From: Reinekea sp. G2M2-21
GTDB lineage: Bacteria > Pseudomonadota > Gammaproteobacteria > Pseudomonadales > Natronospirillaceae
NCBI RefSeq assembly: GCF_015687175.1
Contig: NZ_JADPQG010000010.1
Location: 62,001 to 126,000, forward strand
Length of the DNA stretch: 64,000 nucleotides
Direction of reading: 5' to 3'
Under the pieces are notes generated by a model. That model saw only the letters and a program-made list of their open reading frames with translations. It did no database searches and was not told where the DNA came from. The translations under genes and the position numbers were made by a program. Numbering within the stretch: the stretch's first letter is position 1; each line of letters opens with the position of its first letter. This document shows, piece after piece, positions 47,684 through 58,023 of this stretch.

Positions 47684-49969
47684 TTGGACACACAGCAAAC
47701 CGGCCTTTTTCCGTTCAAACCCGCTGCCTTGCCGGATAGTCAAACGAGTAAACCGGCCTTATCGGCCTGGAAAATATTAAGCGTTGAAGACGATTTAACC
47801 TATCAACGAACCCTCAGCGTAGAACTCAGCGGCATCAGCATACTCGGCCAACCCATTGAATTGTTCACAGCAAACTCAGCGGAGCAAGCGGCAACGCTGT
47901 TGCTGGACCACCCAGACATGGCCGTCATACTGCTCGATGTGGTGATGGAAAACGATGACGCCGGCTTGCGTTTAATCGGCAACATTCGCAACGCTATTGG
48001 CAACGCTACCGTCAGAATTGTACTGCTCACCGGGCAACCCGGTATGGCTCCGCGCAAAGATGTCATGGAACGATACGACATCAATGAATATTGGAACAAA
48101 GCCGACCTGACGCAGGAAAAACTGCGCGCCATGCTCACCGGCAATATCCGCTCTTGGCAAGCATTTCAGTCGCTGGAGAAATCCAAAGTGGGGTTGCAGG
48201 TGTTGATTCAGGCAGCGCAGGCGATTGCCCCAAAAACCGACTTGCGAGAGTTTACCACCAGCTTACTGGATGAAATTGCTAAGCTGACCCACGCAAACGC
48301 GGGCGGTATCGTTTGTGCTTCCGTTTCGCCGGAAAAACTGAAAGAACAATTAACCATTCTGGCCGCCTCTGGACAGTTTGAACCCTATATCGGCGGTTCA
48401 TTGCACGAGGTTTTAAACGAAACCCATATCCATGTTCCGTTATTGCAATCTTACATCACAGCGGCCATAGCACAGGCGAATCACGTGTTCAGCCCGTGGG
48501 TGTCTGTTTTGTATTTTGACATTTCAGAAATAAACGGTTCGACCTACATTATGATCGTTAATTCGAATGCTCACCTATCTGATTATCATCTGCAATTGCT
48601 ACGCGCATTCTGTGAAAACATAAACGACGGATTCAAGAAAATCGGTCTAATTAAACAACTGTCCGATCTCGCCTATCGGGACGCTGAGTTGCACATTCCA
48701 AACCGAAACTGGCTCATTCGCTATCTCAACAGTCTGTCTAAAGCCAATAAAACACAATCGGCCATGACATTTATTCGCCTTCGTGACTTCAATGATATCG
48801 AAATGAGTATCGGCCACATCAACAGTATGTCGTTGCTGATGCAGTATTGTCAGGTATTGAAACAAACGCTTCCCAATAGTCGGTCGATCGCTCGCTTAAC
48901 CTACGATACGTTGGTCATGATATTCGACAAAACGCCGTCGTTTTATGACATCGAATACCAACAGGCGACCGAACTCAATACGCATCTAGGGGATACCACC
49001 TGGACCCTACATTCCAACATCGTTCTCCTGCCATTGGGGGATTATAGTGATGACCCGGCCGATATTATTTTGTCGTTAGGCAAAGCCGCATTGAATTTAG
49101 CGCAGGAAAATGCAAAACCTTTTTATCAGGTCAATGCTGAACTTAAGTCTACGATACTGAACCGACAGTCTATGATTTATGATTTGAGTGCGGCGTTAAG
49201 CCGTGACGAATTTTTTGTTGTCCTTCAGCCGAAAGTCAGGCTAAGCAACAAAGCCGTTGTCGGGTTTGAAGCCCTGCTTCGTTGGCAAAAACCGAATGGC
49301 ACCTTGGTTCCCCCCGATACTTTTATTCCGCTAGCCGAATCGGCGGGGTTGATTCGCAAGATCGACGCAATCGCCCTCGACTTGACGCTGCAAGCCGTGC
49401 AAACACTCCTTGCCAATGGTTACCGATTACGGGTGTCCTTTAATGCGACGGGAGCGGATTTATTGAACAGTACTTATATCGATAAATTACTCAATCTCAG
49501 CCAACTGAATCAAGTCCCCTCAGAGTTTTTGGACATAGAGATCACCGAAACTATGGCCATGGAACACTACGAGCGCATCAACCCAATCCTGAGACTGCTG
49601 ATTAACTTAGGTTACCACGTCAGCATTGACGACTTTGGTACAGGCTATTCTTCGCTATCACACATTACCCGCCTCGCGGCGACTCATCTGAAAATTGACC
49701 GTTCCTTTGTCGATGCCATGACCAAACACAAAGAAGGTGAACAGATTACCGATGTCATTATGCAATTGGGAAAACGATTTAACTTTGCCGTTATTGCGGA
49801 AGGTATTGAAACCGAGCAGCAACACCAGATGCTACTCGCAAAAGATTGCGAGTTTGGCCAAGGTTATTACTTTGCCAAACCCATGATATTAGCAGACGTG
49901 TTAGTGTGGTTAGAAACACAAGCCGTTGAGAGTTCGGGCGAGACACCAACGCTCCGAACCTCGAGCTAA
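47684..49969 (+). CDS. REC-DUF3369-degenerate GGDEF-EAL regulator
   Basis: 761 aa. Receiver (~28-150; ILSVEDDLTYQ, Asp in ILLDVVMENDDAGL), a DUF3369-like GAF domain (~165-310), a GGDEF domain whose active motif is lost (LTYDTLVMIFDK where GGDEF should be), and an intact EAL (~495-745; FEALLRW, DIEITETMA, SIDDFGTGYSS, LKIDRSF, IAEGIE). It should be a c-di-GMP phosphodiesterase. TTG 47684 is chosen for its AAAGGAGGG site; TTG 47660 is an alternative. The kinase gene starts 6 bp after it. Confidence 0.88.
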   Translation: MDTQQTGLFPFKPAALPDSQTSKPALSAWKILSVEDDLTYQRTLSVELSGISILGQPIELFTANSAEQAATLLLDHPDMAVILLDVVMENDDAGLRLIGNIRNAIGNATVRIVLLTGQPGMAPRKDVMERYDINEYWNKADLTQEKLRAMLTGNIRSWQAFQSLEKSKVGLQVLIQAAQAIAPKTDLREFTTSLLDEIAKLTHANAGGIVCASVSPEKLKEQLTILAASGQFEPYIGGSLHEVLNETHIHVPLLQSYITAAIAQANHVFSPWVSVLYFDISEINGSTYIMIVNSNAHLSDYHLQLLRAFCENINDGFKKIGLIKQLSDLAYRDAELHIPNRNWLIRYLNSLSKANKTQSAMTFIRLRDFNDIEMSIGHINSMSLLMQYCQVLKQTLPNSRSIARLTYDTLVMIFDKTPSFYDIEYQQATELNTHLGDTTWTLHSNIVLLPLGDYSDDPADIILSLGKAALNLAQENAKPFYQVNAELKSTILNRQSMIYDLSAALSRDEFFVVLQPKVRLSNKAVVGFEALLRWQKPNGTLVPPDTFIPLAESAGLIRKIDAIALDLTLQAVQTLLANGYRLRVSFNATGADLLNSTYIDKLLNLSQLNQVPSEFLDIEITETMAMEHYERINPILRLLINLGYHVSIDDFGTGYSSLSHITRLAATHLKIDRSFVDAMTKHKEGEQITDVIMQLGKRFNFAVIAEGIETEQQHQMLLAKDCEFGQGYYFAKPMILADVLVWLETQAVESSGETPTLRTSS

Positions 49970-49975
49970 GCAACT

Positions 49976-51862
49976 ATGCCGATCGCCAAGTTAAAGCGCC
50001 AACTGTCCTACCTTGCGCTACTGTTGATCAGCTTGTCAGCGTTTTCATCTGCGCTCGTTTTCATCTTCATTTATACAAACCAATACAACGAACTTGCCAC
50101 GTCGCAACAGTTAACCTTGAATGAGGCCGTTGCTGAATTTCGTCAGGAAGTCGGCGATGCAAAAACCCTGTTACGTGTGTTACGGTTCAGTTCGGCGGTT
50201 TCAGAAAGCCTGTCAGAGGCAACGCCACTCGACACCAGACAGCTCAGTAACACATTTCAACTGTTTGGTGAACAAGTACCCAACATCACTCAATTACGCT
50301 GGTTGGATAGCGAGGGTATGGAGCGTGTTCGAGTCGATTTCGCCAACGGTATTGCCAAGGTACGTGCGGAGAACGAGTTGCAGAACAAGAGTCACCGTTA
50401 TTACTTTCAACAGGCCTTGTATGGTGACCTTGGGGATATTTATGTATCTCGCATTGACCTGAACGTCGACAACGGTGAAATCGAAATACCCTATCAACCA
50501 ACGGTGCGTATTGCCATTCATACCGGTGTGGAAGATACCACGCGCGACGGTGTTCTGGTGATGAATATCAGCCTACGCGACCTGTTGCAAAAACTGGCCA
50601 ACATACAAACTGAGGGCTTTACCCTGCAGATTACCGACAGCGACGGTTACTGGATATTGCATCCACAAAGCGAACTGCAATGGGGCAACGATCTGGACAA
50701 TGCGGAGGCATCGCTCGCCAACAGGTATCCCGCGCTTTGGCAATGGCTCAGCTCTAACGCTTCGTCAGCAGAACAAAAAATTGAGGGCGCATTAGTCAGT
50801 CACCGCACGGAAGTCATGGGCCCGGGTGGCAACTCAAACGCCGACGTCGTGTTCTTGGCTTATGCAACACCCACTCAGCTAGCCAATGCGCGCTGGCAAG
50901 CGTTTTGGCACGCGCTGTTTGTTTTTGTCGTGTTAACGTCATTGATTTTATTGTTCGTTATACGCAGCTTTCATTTGCGCGCCATCGTGTTAAGACTCTC
51001 GAACGAACTGCACGCGGACAAAGCCCGTCTGCAGCAAACCGTCACCGAATTGAACGACGCGCTTATGTATCAACAGCAGTTGCAGGATGAACTGGTGGAA
51101 AGTCAGAAGTTAGCCGCGCTGGGATTAACGGTGTCCGGCGTCGCCCATGAACTGAACACGCCTATCGGCGGCATCCTGCTCAGCGCGTCCGGATTACAGG
51201 CTTCCGTTGATGACCTGCAAACACAAGTTCAGACTGGACTGACTGTTGAGGCACTGACGCAATACATCGCCAATACCAAATTGCGGGTTAAACAAATCGA
51301 TGCCAATGCACAGAGAGCCCGCTCGGTGGTGCAGAGTTTTAAACGATTGGCCTACGAACGCACCAATTTGCAGTTGTCGGATTTCAGCCTGGCTACTCTG
51401 GTAGACGACCTGATTCAGGCGCTGAAACTTCGCCTGCAGGATACCGCCATTAGCATTGAAAACCGGGTACCCACAGATCTTGAGCTGTACAATGAATATG
51501 GTTTGATGTCGCAACTGCTGGAGAATCTGATCACTAACAGCATTGAGCACGGCTTTGAGACCGACCAGGTCGGCCGAATTTTAATAGAAGCACAGCCGTT
51601 GGACGACAATCGAGTAGAAATCAGCGTTAGTGACAACGGCAACGGTATTCACCTGGGCAAGGGTGTCGACATTTTTGACCCCTTTGTTACCGGAGCCCGG
51701 GGCAAAGGGCATATCGGGCTCGGTATGCATCTGGTTCATCAATGGGTTACGCAATCGATGCAGGGCACTATCCGTGTTGAAACACCCGACACCGGCGGGT
51801 GTCGCATGGTTATCCGTATGCCGGTACGAATGAATGCACACACAAGCGAAGAACCGGCTTAG
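49976..51862 (+). CDS. Sensor histidine kinase with periplasmic Cache-like domain
   Basis: 628 aa. TM1 ~13-33; periplasmic ~34-305 with a Cache-like core (QLRWLDSEGMERVRVDF, SHRYYFQQALYGDLGDIYVSRIDLN, VRIAIHTGVEDTTRDGVLVMNISL); TM2 ~308-328; coiled coil; HisKA with GLTVSGVAHELNTPIGGI; HATPase with LLENLITNSIEHGF, SDNGNGIH and HIGLGMHLVHQW. The receiver-EAL protein just upstream is its obvious partner, making a ligand-controlled c-di-GMP switch (inference). Confidence 0.9.
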   Translation: MPIAKLKRQLSYLALLLISLSAFSSALVFIFIYTNQYNELATSQQLTLNEAVAEFRQEVGDAKTLLRVLRFSSAVSESLSEATPLDTRQLSNTFQLFGEQVPNITQLRWLDSEGMERVRVDFANGIAKVRAENELQNKSHRYYFQQALYGDLGDIYVSRIDLNVDNGEIEIPYQPTVRIAIHTGVEDTTRDGVLVMNISLRDLLQKLANIQTEGFTLQITDSDGYWILHPQSELQWGNDLDNAEASLANRYPALWQWLSSNASSAEQKIEGALVSHRTEVMGPGGNSNADVVFLAYATPTQLANARWQAFWHALFVFVVLTSLILLFVIRSFHLRAIVLRLSNELHADKARLQQTVTELNDALMYQQQLQDELVESQKLAALGLTVSGVAHELNTPIGGILLSASGLQASVDDLQTQVQTGLTVEALTQYIANTKLRVKQIDANAQRARSVVQSFKRLAYERTNLQLSDFSLATLVDDLIQALKLRLQDTAISIENRVPTDLELYNEYGLMSQLLENLITNSIEHGFETDQVGRILIEAQPLDDNRVEISVSDNGNGIHLGKGVDIFDPFVTGARGKGHIGLGMHLVHQWVTQSMQGTIRVETPDTGGCRMVIRMPVRMNAHTSEEPA

Positions 51863-51889
51863 CCGGTTCAATTCGTTCAGGTAACCGAA

Positions 51890-54256
51890 TTATTCGTACG
51901 CCAACGCGTCCCGAGTCGATAACGCCGTTGCACCTTGCGCCGGAATCCGACTCGCTAACCAGCCAAACCCAACAGTAAACAGCAGCGTAATCCACAAACC
52001 TGAGACACTGAATTGGAACGACAGTGCGTTGGCTTCCGACAGCATCAGCAAACCGAAGAACTCAGCCGCGTGGGCACTCAGGGGCAGTGATAACATCAAT
52101 CCCAACGCGATACTGAACAATGAAACCAACAGGCCCTCCCAGGTTAACAACCGAAAAATATCTGTTGGGGTTGCGCCCATGGCACGCATAACGCCAATTT
52201 CCCGGGTTCGCTCCATCACGCTGACACTGGTGCTGGATGCCAAGCCGATCGCGCTGACCACCAACACCAACAAAGACAGGAAGATCAGCGAACTGAGAAT
52301 CACGTTCAGGTGGTCAAAAATGACCTTCACCCGTTCCGCTTCCGACACCACGTACAGCACCGGCCATTCGCTGCTAAGCAAGCGTCGTTCAATCTGCTGT
52401 TTCAGTTCCAACACGGCGTCATAACGGTTATCCACCGCCTGGAAGGACAGGGTGTTGATATCACCACTGTGATTGATCACCTGATTAAAGTAAGCCTGGT
52501 CCACGTATATTTTTGGCAGGTCCAATTGCTTCACTACACCGGTTAACGTCAACAAGAGAGTGTCTCCGTTAATCGTCACGGGGAGGCGATCACCCACCTT
52601 CGGTGAACCAAATTGCTTCAAGGCCTGCTCATTGAAGACAACTTCTTCCGGTTGTCCGCTCAGCCATTTTCCTGAAACCAATGGCAGGTTGAGCATGACA
52701 TCATCGTAAGGCAAAGCAATGACACCAACGCCAGATTCTGTCGACAACGCGTCGGACTGCAGCAAGCCCAAACCACCCGCCCAGCTTTGCACGGTCTTCA
52801 CGTTTTCCAGGTTCGTAAATAACGCTCGTGCCTCTGTCTCAGCCAACGGCTGTGCGAACACCACCTGCACGTCGTAGCCAATGGCCGTGGCAACGTCATC
52901 CAATAGCGTCTGCAATGACTGGCGCACGTTAAAGCCCGTGTTAAAAATGGCCACACCCAGTGCCATCGACAGCAATGTCACTCCTAACCGCTGACGATTA
53001 CGGCGCAGGTTTCGTTGTGCCAACTGCAACAACACTGGTCCGCGAGCACGCGCCGGTCGTTCCTGGATGCGTAACGTCAACGGCACGCTCACGCCATAAT
53101 CATAAAGCGCGCTGACTACACTGATACGAGTGCCACGCAAGACGGTACCCAACGAAAAAAGTATCGGCATACCAATACCACTGGCGACCAACACCCCGTA
53201 GGTGAACCAGGGCAGATGCGCAGTGAGCACATCGAAATTCAGAATACCGCTGACAAACTGCGCATAGGCTTTACCGCACAACACCGCCAACGGAATAGCC
53301 AACGTACTGGCGATTGCGCCGAGCGCCAACAAACTCATCAGATACAGTGTGATAATCTGCCGGCGCTGTGCACCAATGGCTTTCATCACGCCGATTTGCC
53401 GTACCTGTTGTGCCAGACTGGCTTTCATCAGCTGATTCACCAGCACCGCACTTAAGATAAACATCAAACAGCCCACCGCAAACACCACAAACAAAATGGT
53501 ATTGAGCTGCCACTGGTGAGGGTGTTCTTCGAAGCCGGGTAACCGGGCGGTCTGGGTGCGGATACCCCACGCAGACAATTGTTCTGTCAGGGCTTTCTGA
53601 TACGGTTCGACATCGTTGGCCGAGGCGACATCGGCAAAACGGATGATCAATCGTTGCGGTGTCTGTTGACCCGTCCAATCCGCATAGGTCTGCGGACTTA
53701 CATAGGCGTAAATAAAAGACTCCTGAGTCGACGGCGGCTGCGCGGCGTCGAAGGTCACCCCGCTGACCAGAGTGGTCATAACCTCATGACCAATACGAAT
53801 GCGCGGCTGACGACCAATATCAATATCTGCGATTAGCAGACCGTTGCGTTCGACCAGCATGGTGCCGCGAGGCGGTATCGCGTCACCGCGCTGATAGTTC
53901 AGGTGGGCCAGTTGACTGGCGGCAAAATCGGGCACCGAATACAACCACAAAGGAATCCATTGGTCCGGTCCGATTTCAATACGTACCTTGGTCAGATTGC
54001 GGAACTCGGCACCCGCGACGCCCGGAAGCTGGCGTACTCGCTCAATGTCGAGCCGACCAAAGTCGGCACTGGTCAAAACCAGGTGCGCCGGTTCAGTGCG
54101 CAGAAAATTCTCATTCAAATCGTTGTGCATAACCACGTAAGACACAAATACAGTTCCCATGCCCCACAACCCCAACACCAGCGCAAACAGAACCGTCGCC
54201 GTACGCCCAGGGTGCGCCAGAAGATCACGCCAACCTTTTCGCCATTGCATCATCAT
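51890..54256 (-). CDS. FtsX/LolCE-like ABC permease, duplicated
   Basis: 788 aa with an N-terminal helix, a MacB-like periplasmic domain, three helices with FtsX signature (QQVRQIGVMKAIGAQRRQIITLYLMSLLAL), and a second half repeating it (MERTREIGVMRAMGATPTDIFRLLTWEGLLV). Such single-chain permeases act with LolD-like ATPases in outer-membrane lipid, lipoprotein or peptide export. It begins directly after the ATPase stop. The substrate is unknown. Confidence 0.9.
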   Translation of the reverse strand: MMMQWRKGWRDLLAHPGRTATVLFALVLGLWGMGTVFVSYVVMHNDLNENFLRTEPAHLVLTSADFGRLDIERVRQLPGVAGAEFRNLTKVRIEIGPDQWIPLWLYSVPDFAASQLAHLNYQRGDAIPPRGTMLVERNGLLIADIDIGRQPRIRIGHEVMTTLVSGVTFDAAQPPSTQESFIYAYVSPQTYADWTGQQTPQRLIIRFADVASANDVEPYQKALTEQLSAWGIRTQTARLPGFEEHPHQWQLNTILFVVFAVGCLMFILSAVLVNQLMKASLAQQVRQIGVMKAIGAQRRQIITLYLMSLLALGAIASTLAIPLAVLCGKAYAQFVSGILNFDVLTAHLPWFTYGVLVASGIGMPILFSLGTVLRGTRISVVSALYDYGVSVPLTLRIQERPARARGPVLLQLAQRNLRRNRQRLGVTLLSMALGVAIFNTGFNVRQSLQTLLDDVATAIGYDVQVVFAQPLAETEARALFTNLENVKTVQSWAGGLGLLQSDALSTESGVGVIALPYDDVMLNLPLVSGKWLSGQPEEVVFNEQALKQFGSPKVGDRLPVTINGDTLLLTLTGVVKQLDLPKIYVDQAYFNQVINHSGDINTLSFQAVDNRYDAVLELKQQIERRLLSSEWPVLYVVSEAERVKVIFDHLNVILSSLIFLSLLVLVVSAIGLASSTSVSVMERTREIGVMRAMGATPTDIFRLLTWEGLLVSLFSIALGLMLSLPLSAHAAEFFGLLMLSEANALSFQFSVSGLWITLLFTVGFGWLASRIPAQGATALSTRDALAYE

Positions 54257-54982
54257 TTACGCCACCTTTTGCGTACGTGACGCACCAACGATTTGTCCAT
54301 CTCGCAGTTCGATGACACGGTCATACTGGTCATCGCGATCACGGTCATGGGTAACCACCAAAACGGTTTTACCTTGCTTCGTCAGTGACGCCAGCAAGGC
54401 GTTGATCTGGTCTGCGGTGTGTTGGTCCAGATTGCCCGTAGGTTCATCGGCAATCAGGATTTGCGGATCGTTGGCCAGCGCGCGCGCGATGGCCGCTCGC
54501 TGTTGCTCACCGCCACTCAGTGCACTGGGCAGCTTGTGCAAATGGTTCAACAAGCCGACCTCTGTCAATAACGACACCGCACGCGGATATCGCTGCTCGT
54601 GGGGTACAACGTTCACAAACGACATCGCCAACAACAGGTTTTCCAGAATACTGAGTGTCGGAATGAGTTGGAAAAACTGAAACACGATGCCCACGTGTTG
54701 ACCGCGCCAGCGCGCCCGTTCGTTTTCCGACAACCGGTGCAACGCCTGCCCTTGAAACAGTACGTCACCGTTGCTGGGCGTATCCAGCCCGGCAATCATA
54801 TTCAACAACGTCGATTTGCCACTCCCGGAACGACCCACAATGGCGATGAATTCGCCCCGTGTGACCGTCAGATTGATGTCTACCAGTGCTTTGTAAAGAC
54901 GGTCAGCACTGCCGAAGGTTTTGTGCAGTCCGTTAATGGCCAACAAAGCGGGGGCGTTGTTATTCGAATGAAATTGCGTCAT
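54257..54982 (-). CDS. LolD/MacB-type ABC ATPase
   Basis: 241 aa. Walker A GRSGSGKSTLLNMIAGLD, Q-loop FQFFQLIPTLSILENL, signature LSGGEQQRAAIARAL, Walker B ILIADEPTGNLD and switch VVTHD. ATG 54982 has AAGGAG upstream; the longer frame to 55363 overlaps the next gene and has no homology. It energises the permease gene that starts at its stop codon. Confidence 0.95.
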   Translation of the reverse strand: MTQFHSNNNAPALLAINGLHKTFGSADRLYKALVDINLTVTRGEFIAIVGRSGSGKSTLLNMIAGLDTPSNGDVLFQGQALHRLSENERARWRGQHVGIVFQFFQLIPTLSILENLLLAMSFVNVVPHEQRYPRAVSLLTEVGLLNHLHKLPSALSGGEQQRAAIARALANDPQILIADEPTGNLDQHTADQINALLASLTKQGKTVLVVTHDRDRDDQYDRVIELRDGQIVGASRTQKVA

Positions 54983-55083
54983 GGTTGAGCTCCTTATGAA
55001 AGTGGCTGTCACCATAATCGGTCCGCTTTTTCGGCGTTTAGCATTACTTGCGTTGCGTTTGATCTTTCTTGCGACGGTTTGTT

Positions 55084-55977
55084 TCAGGCGGGATCTAACT
55101 GGATGAACAAATGGTGCCGGTTGGCGCAAAATGGCGTTTGCTGCAGTGATAACTGCGGCCAATGCAATGCTGTTTCGTGTTTGATTCGGTAACCGCTCTG
55201 CGGCAGCCAGATTTTCCAGAACAGCGTCATATCCTGCATCATTTCGTTTATCGGCAGACGCACGGGAATTCGCGCATAGGTGGCGGCGGGTATGGTAATG
55301 GCCTGCATTTCGTCGGCGATATCGGGCGTTTCGGACACGGTCATGGCGACCAGATAGTGGCATTTATCCAGCGCGGTAAACAATGGGTAGTCCATCACCA
55401 GGCCGAAAAACTCGGTGCTCTGCTTGACAAGGTCGCGAGCGCTTGCCCACTGCAACAGTTGTTCGAACCGGTCCTCGATCGCCTGCAGAGACGCTAAGGT
55501 CGTGGGCAGAGTAATAACCTGATAGGCAGGCAGTTTCACCACCTCGATAGGCATATCGCGCGCGTTAACGGCGGCGATGTTGTCGGGATTGAATACGGTG
55601 AAATCGATGTCATTGCGTTGGCTGCACGTTTGTAATAACTGGATTTTCTCCGCTTCCGGCAGGTCACGAAACGCACTGGGGCTGACGCCATACGCTTTTT
55701 TAAACGCCCGCGAAAAATGCTCCAGTGAGTTGTAGCCACAATCCAGAGCGACAGCCAGCATACTCTGCTGCGGCCCGGTTAAAATGGTATGAGCCGCCGC
55801 CTCCAAGCGAACCCGGGTCAGATATTGGGTTGGGCTTTCGCCGGTCGATTCTTTGAAAATTCGCTGAAAATGAAAGGGTGACACGAAGACGTGTTTGGCC
55901 ATGTCGGCCAATGATAAGGGCTCTGAAAACTGTTTTTTAATCAGATGGCGGATTTTCTCTACACCGCTGCGTTTCAT
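55084..55977 (-). CDS. AraC family regulator with GyrI-like domain
   Basis: 297 aa. The N-terminal AraC HTH (IRHLIKKQFSEPLSLADMAKHVFVSPFHFQRIFKESTGESPTQYLTRVRL) is joined to a C-terminal GyrI-like (SOUL/Bac_rhamnosid-type effector) domain with IEVVKLPAYQVITLPTTLASL and ATYARIPVRLPINEM. Rob and similar regulators share this order and respond to small hydrophobic compounds. It lies 100 bp upstream of the FtsX-type ABC genes on the same strand and may control them. Confidence 0.9.
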   Translation of the reverse strand: MKRSGVEKIRHLIKKQFSEPLSLADMAKHVFVSPFHFQRIFKESTGESPTQYLTRVRLEAAAHTILTGPQQSMLAVALDCGYNSLEHFSRAFKKAYGVSPSAFRDLPEAEKIQLLQTCSQRNDIDFTVFNPDNIAAVNARDMPIEVVKLPAYQVITLPTTLASLQAIEDRFEQLLQWASARDLVKQSTEFFGLVMDYPLFTALDKCHYLVAMTVSETPDIADEMQAITIPAATYARIPVRLPINEMMQDMTLFWKIWLPQSGYRIKHETALHWPQLSLQQTPFCANRHHLFIQLDPA

Positions 55978-56031
55978 GAAATTTGGCCTGTGAATACACA
56001 GGCCTCAGTGTATTTTTGTCCCGACAGAGAT

Positions 56032-57192
56032 TCAAGCGTTGCGCTTGGCCACCAGCGACATCACCGCCACCAACACGACCCACATCAATAACAGAATACC
56101 CACGGAGTCGGCAATTGACCAGAGGTCAGCGCCCTTCAGCAATACATCCCGCATGGCCTGATTCGCGTGCGTGAGCGGCAGAATCACCGAAAAAACCTGA
56201 AACACCTTTGGAAAGTCCTCAATGGACCAGATCATATCGGCCAGGAAAATCTGCGGCAAAATCACCACCGGGATAAACTGAATAGCCTGGAATTCGTTCT
56301 TCGCCAAATAGGAGGCCAATAAACCCAGCGTTAACCCAACCAACAGCAGACAGAAGGTAATGATCACCAACACAAAGACCTGCTCGGCGGTAAATGGAAT
56401 ATCGATAAGGTAGAGCACGAAACCCAAAATGATAGAGGCCTGCACCGACGCGAAAATAAAAAAGCCCATCACATACCCGATGACGATATCCGCAAAATGG
56501 ATCGGCGACATCATCAAGCGCTCCAGCGTACCGGTCACCCGTTCGCGCTGAAAACTGATCGCTGACAAGATAAAGGTAAAGAAGAAAACAAAAAACGGCG
56601 GAAAGACCGGCAGGAAAAAATCGATGATATCCAGGTCTTCGTCACCGTAGGCGTATATTTTTTCCAGATCCATCGCTTCATTGTTGACAGAATTGGCGCA
56701 CAGAGATGAACACGACGCTTCGATCACCACCGGCATCGCAGAGCCCAGATCGTCCATGGCACTGCTGACGGCATCGAGTGCGGCGCCGGTGCGCGTGGGT
56801 CGGCTGCCTTCCAAAAACAAATTAACGGTACCGGGTTTGCCATCAAAACGGTCGATCAGTAACTGTGTGTTCAAATACAGAATGGCATCGACTTCGCCGG
56901 ACCGAGTCCATTTCAATAACGACGCTTTCTGCGCCTCATAGCCTTCGGGCAACTCCCAATCCGGGCTCACCAGTTCAATGTCGGGCTCGTCTTCCAGGGT
57001 GCGTTCCAGATCGTAACGGAACAAGTCCATGGTCCCTTCAGTGACCAGCGCCACTCGCGCAGAGCTCGGTTCCAGTAACGCGAAATACACCAAGGACATG
57101 ACGATTAACGGCGCCAGAAAAAAGAACGCCAGGGTTCGACGGTCGCGGGTAATTTCTCGTATTAAACGCCGGGCAATCAATACCGATTTCAT
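56032..57192 (-). CDS. ABC-2 type permease (YbhR/NatB-like)
   Basis: 386 aa. TM1 at 20-40 (RTLAFFFLAPLIVMSLVYFALL), a ~140-residue extracytoplasmic domain, then five helices with IDFFLPVFPPFFVFFFTFILSAISFQRERVTGTLERLMMSP, the ABC-2 motif, ending LPLTHANQAMRDVLLKG. ATG 57192 overlaps the ATPase stop by 4 bp. The pair is a drug or ion efflux-type exporter by family; the substrate is unknown. Confidence 0.92.
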   Translation of the reverse strand: MKSVLIARRLIREITRDRRTLAFFFLAPLIVMSLVYFALLEPSSARVALVTEGTMDLFRYDLERTLEDEPDIELVSPDWELPEGYEAQKASLLKWTRSGEVDAILYLNTQLLIDRFDGKPGTVNLFLEGSRPTRTGAALDAVSSAMDDLGSAMPVVIEASCSSLCANSVNNEAMDLEKIYAYGDEDLDIIDFFLPVFPPFFVFFFTFILSAISFQRERVTGTLERLMMSPIHFADIVIGYVMGFFIFASVQASIILGFVLYLIDIPFTAEQVFVLVIITFCLLLVGLTLGLLASYLAKNEFQAIQFIPVVILPQIFLADMIWSIEDFPKVFQVFSVILPLTHANQAMRDVLLKGADLWSIADSVGILLLMWVVLVAVMSLVAKRNA

Positions 57193-57914
57193 GCCTGCAC
57201 CTCCGTCTGTTCCGCCAACCGAATAAACACCTGATCTAAGTTATCGACCTGCTGCTCGTCCATCAGTTGTTGCGGCGTACCATGTCCGATCATGGTGCCG
57301 GCGCGTAAAAACACGATATCGTCGCACTGCTCGGCCTCGTTAATGTGGTGGGTGGTGACCAGAATGCTCGTGCCCTGATCGCAGAGTTTACGGAACCACT
57401 GCCAGAACTTGATGCGCAAGATAGGGTCGACACCGGCGGTGGGTTCATCGAGTATCAACAAGCGGGGTTTGTGGACGAGTGCGGTGGCCATCATGGCTCT
57501 GCGCTTCATACCGCCGCTAAGCGTGTGCAGGATCGCATCGGCTTTGTTATCCAGTTCGGTCATGTGCAGTAATTCGTCGACACGATCGTTTATCAGCGCC
57601 GACGGGACACTGTACAGTTCCGCAAAAAAACGGACGTTTTCGCGCACGGTCAGTTGGTCGTATATTGCGTAAAGTTGCGGCATATAGCCAATCAGGGTGC
57701 GGGAAGATGCACTGCCCGGCAACATGTCGCCAAACAAACGGATACTGCCCTCGCTAAGATGCTGCAACCCCATCAGCGAGCGGATCAGTGTGGTTTTTCC
57801 TGCCCCGTTAGGACCCAGCAAACCGAACACCTTGCCTTCTTCAACGCTTAGCGTCAGACCATTCAGCGCAACACTGTCGGCAAATTTCACGGTAGCCTGT
57901 TGCATGTTCAGCAT
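57189..57914 (-). CDS. ABC-2 transporter ATPase
   Basis: 241 aa. Walker A GLLGPNGAGKTTLIRSLMGL, Q-loop YMPQLYAIYDQLTVREN, signature LSGGMKRRAMMATALV, Walker B LLILDEPTAGVDP and switch VTTHH. ATG 57914 has a strong AGGAGGGGG site; the frame extends to 57953 without one. It forms a two-gene exporter with the following permease. Confidence 0.95.
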   Translation of the reverse strand: MLNMQQATVKFADSVALNGLTLSVEEGKVFGLLGPNGAGKTTLIRSLMGLQHLSEGSIRLFGDMLPGSASSRTLIGYMPQLYAIYDQLTVRENVRFFAELYSVPSALINDRVDELLHMTELDNKADAILHTLSGGMKRRAMMATALVHKPRLLILDEPTAGVDPILRIKFWQWFRKLCDQGTSILVTTHHINEAEQCDDIVFLRAGTMIGHGTPQQLMDEQQVDNLDQVFIRLAEQTEVQA

Positions 57915-58023
57915 GATCCCCCTCCTTCCTGAAGGCCGCTTTTCTAAACGCACATGTCTGTTCAGTTTGGCACGAACTTCAGCGTTAGAAAAATGATTTG
58001 CCTCATCAGCGGAGAGCTTTTGA

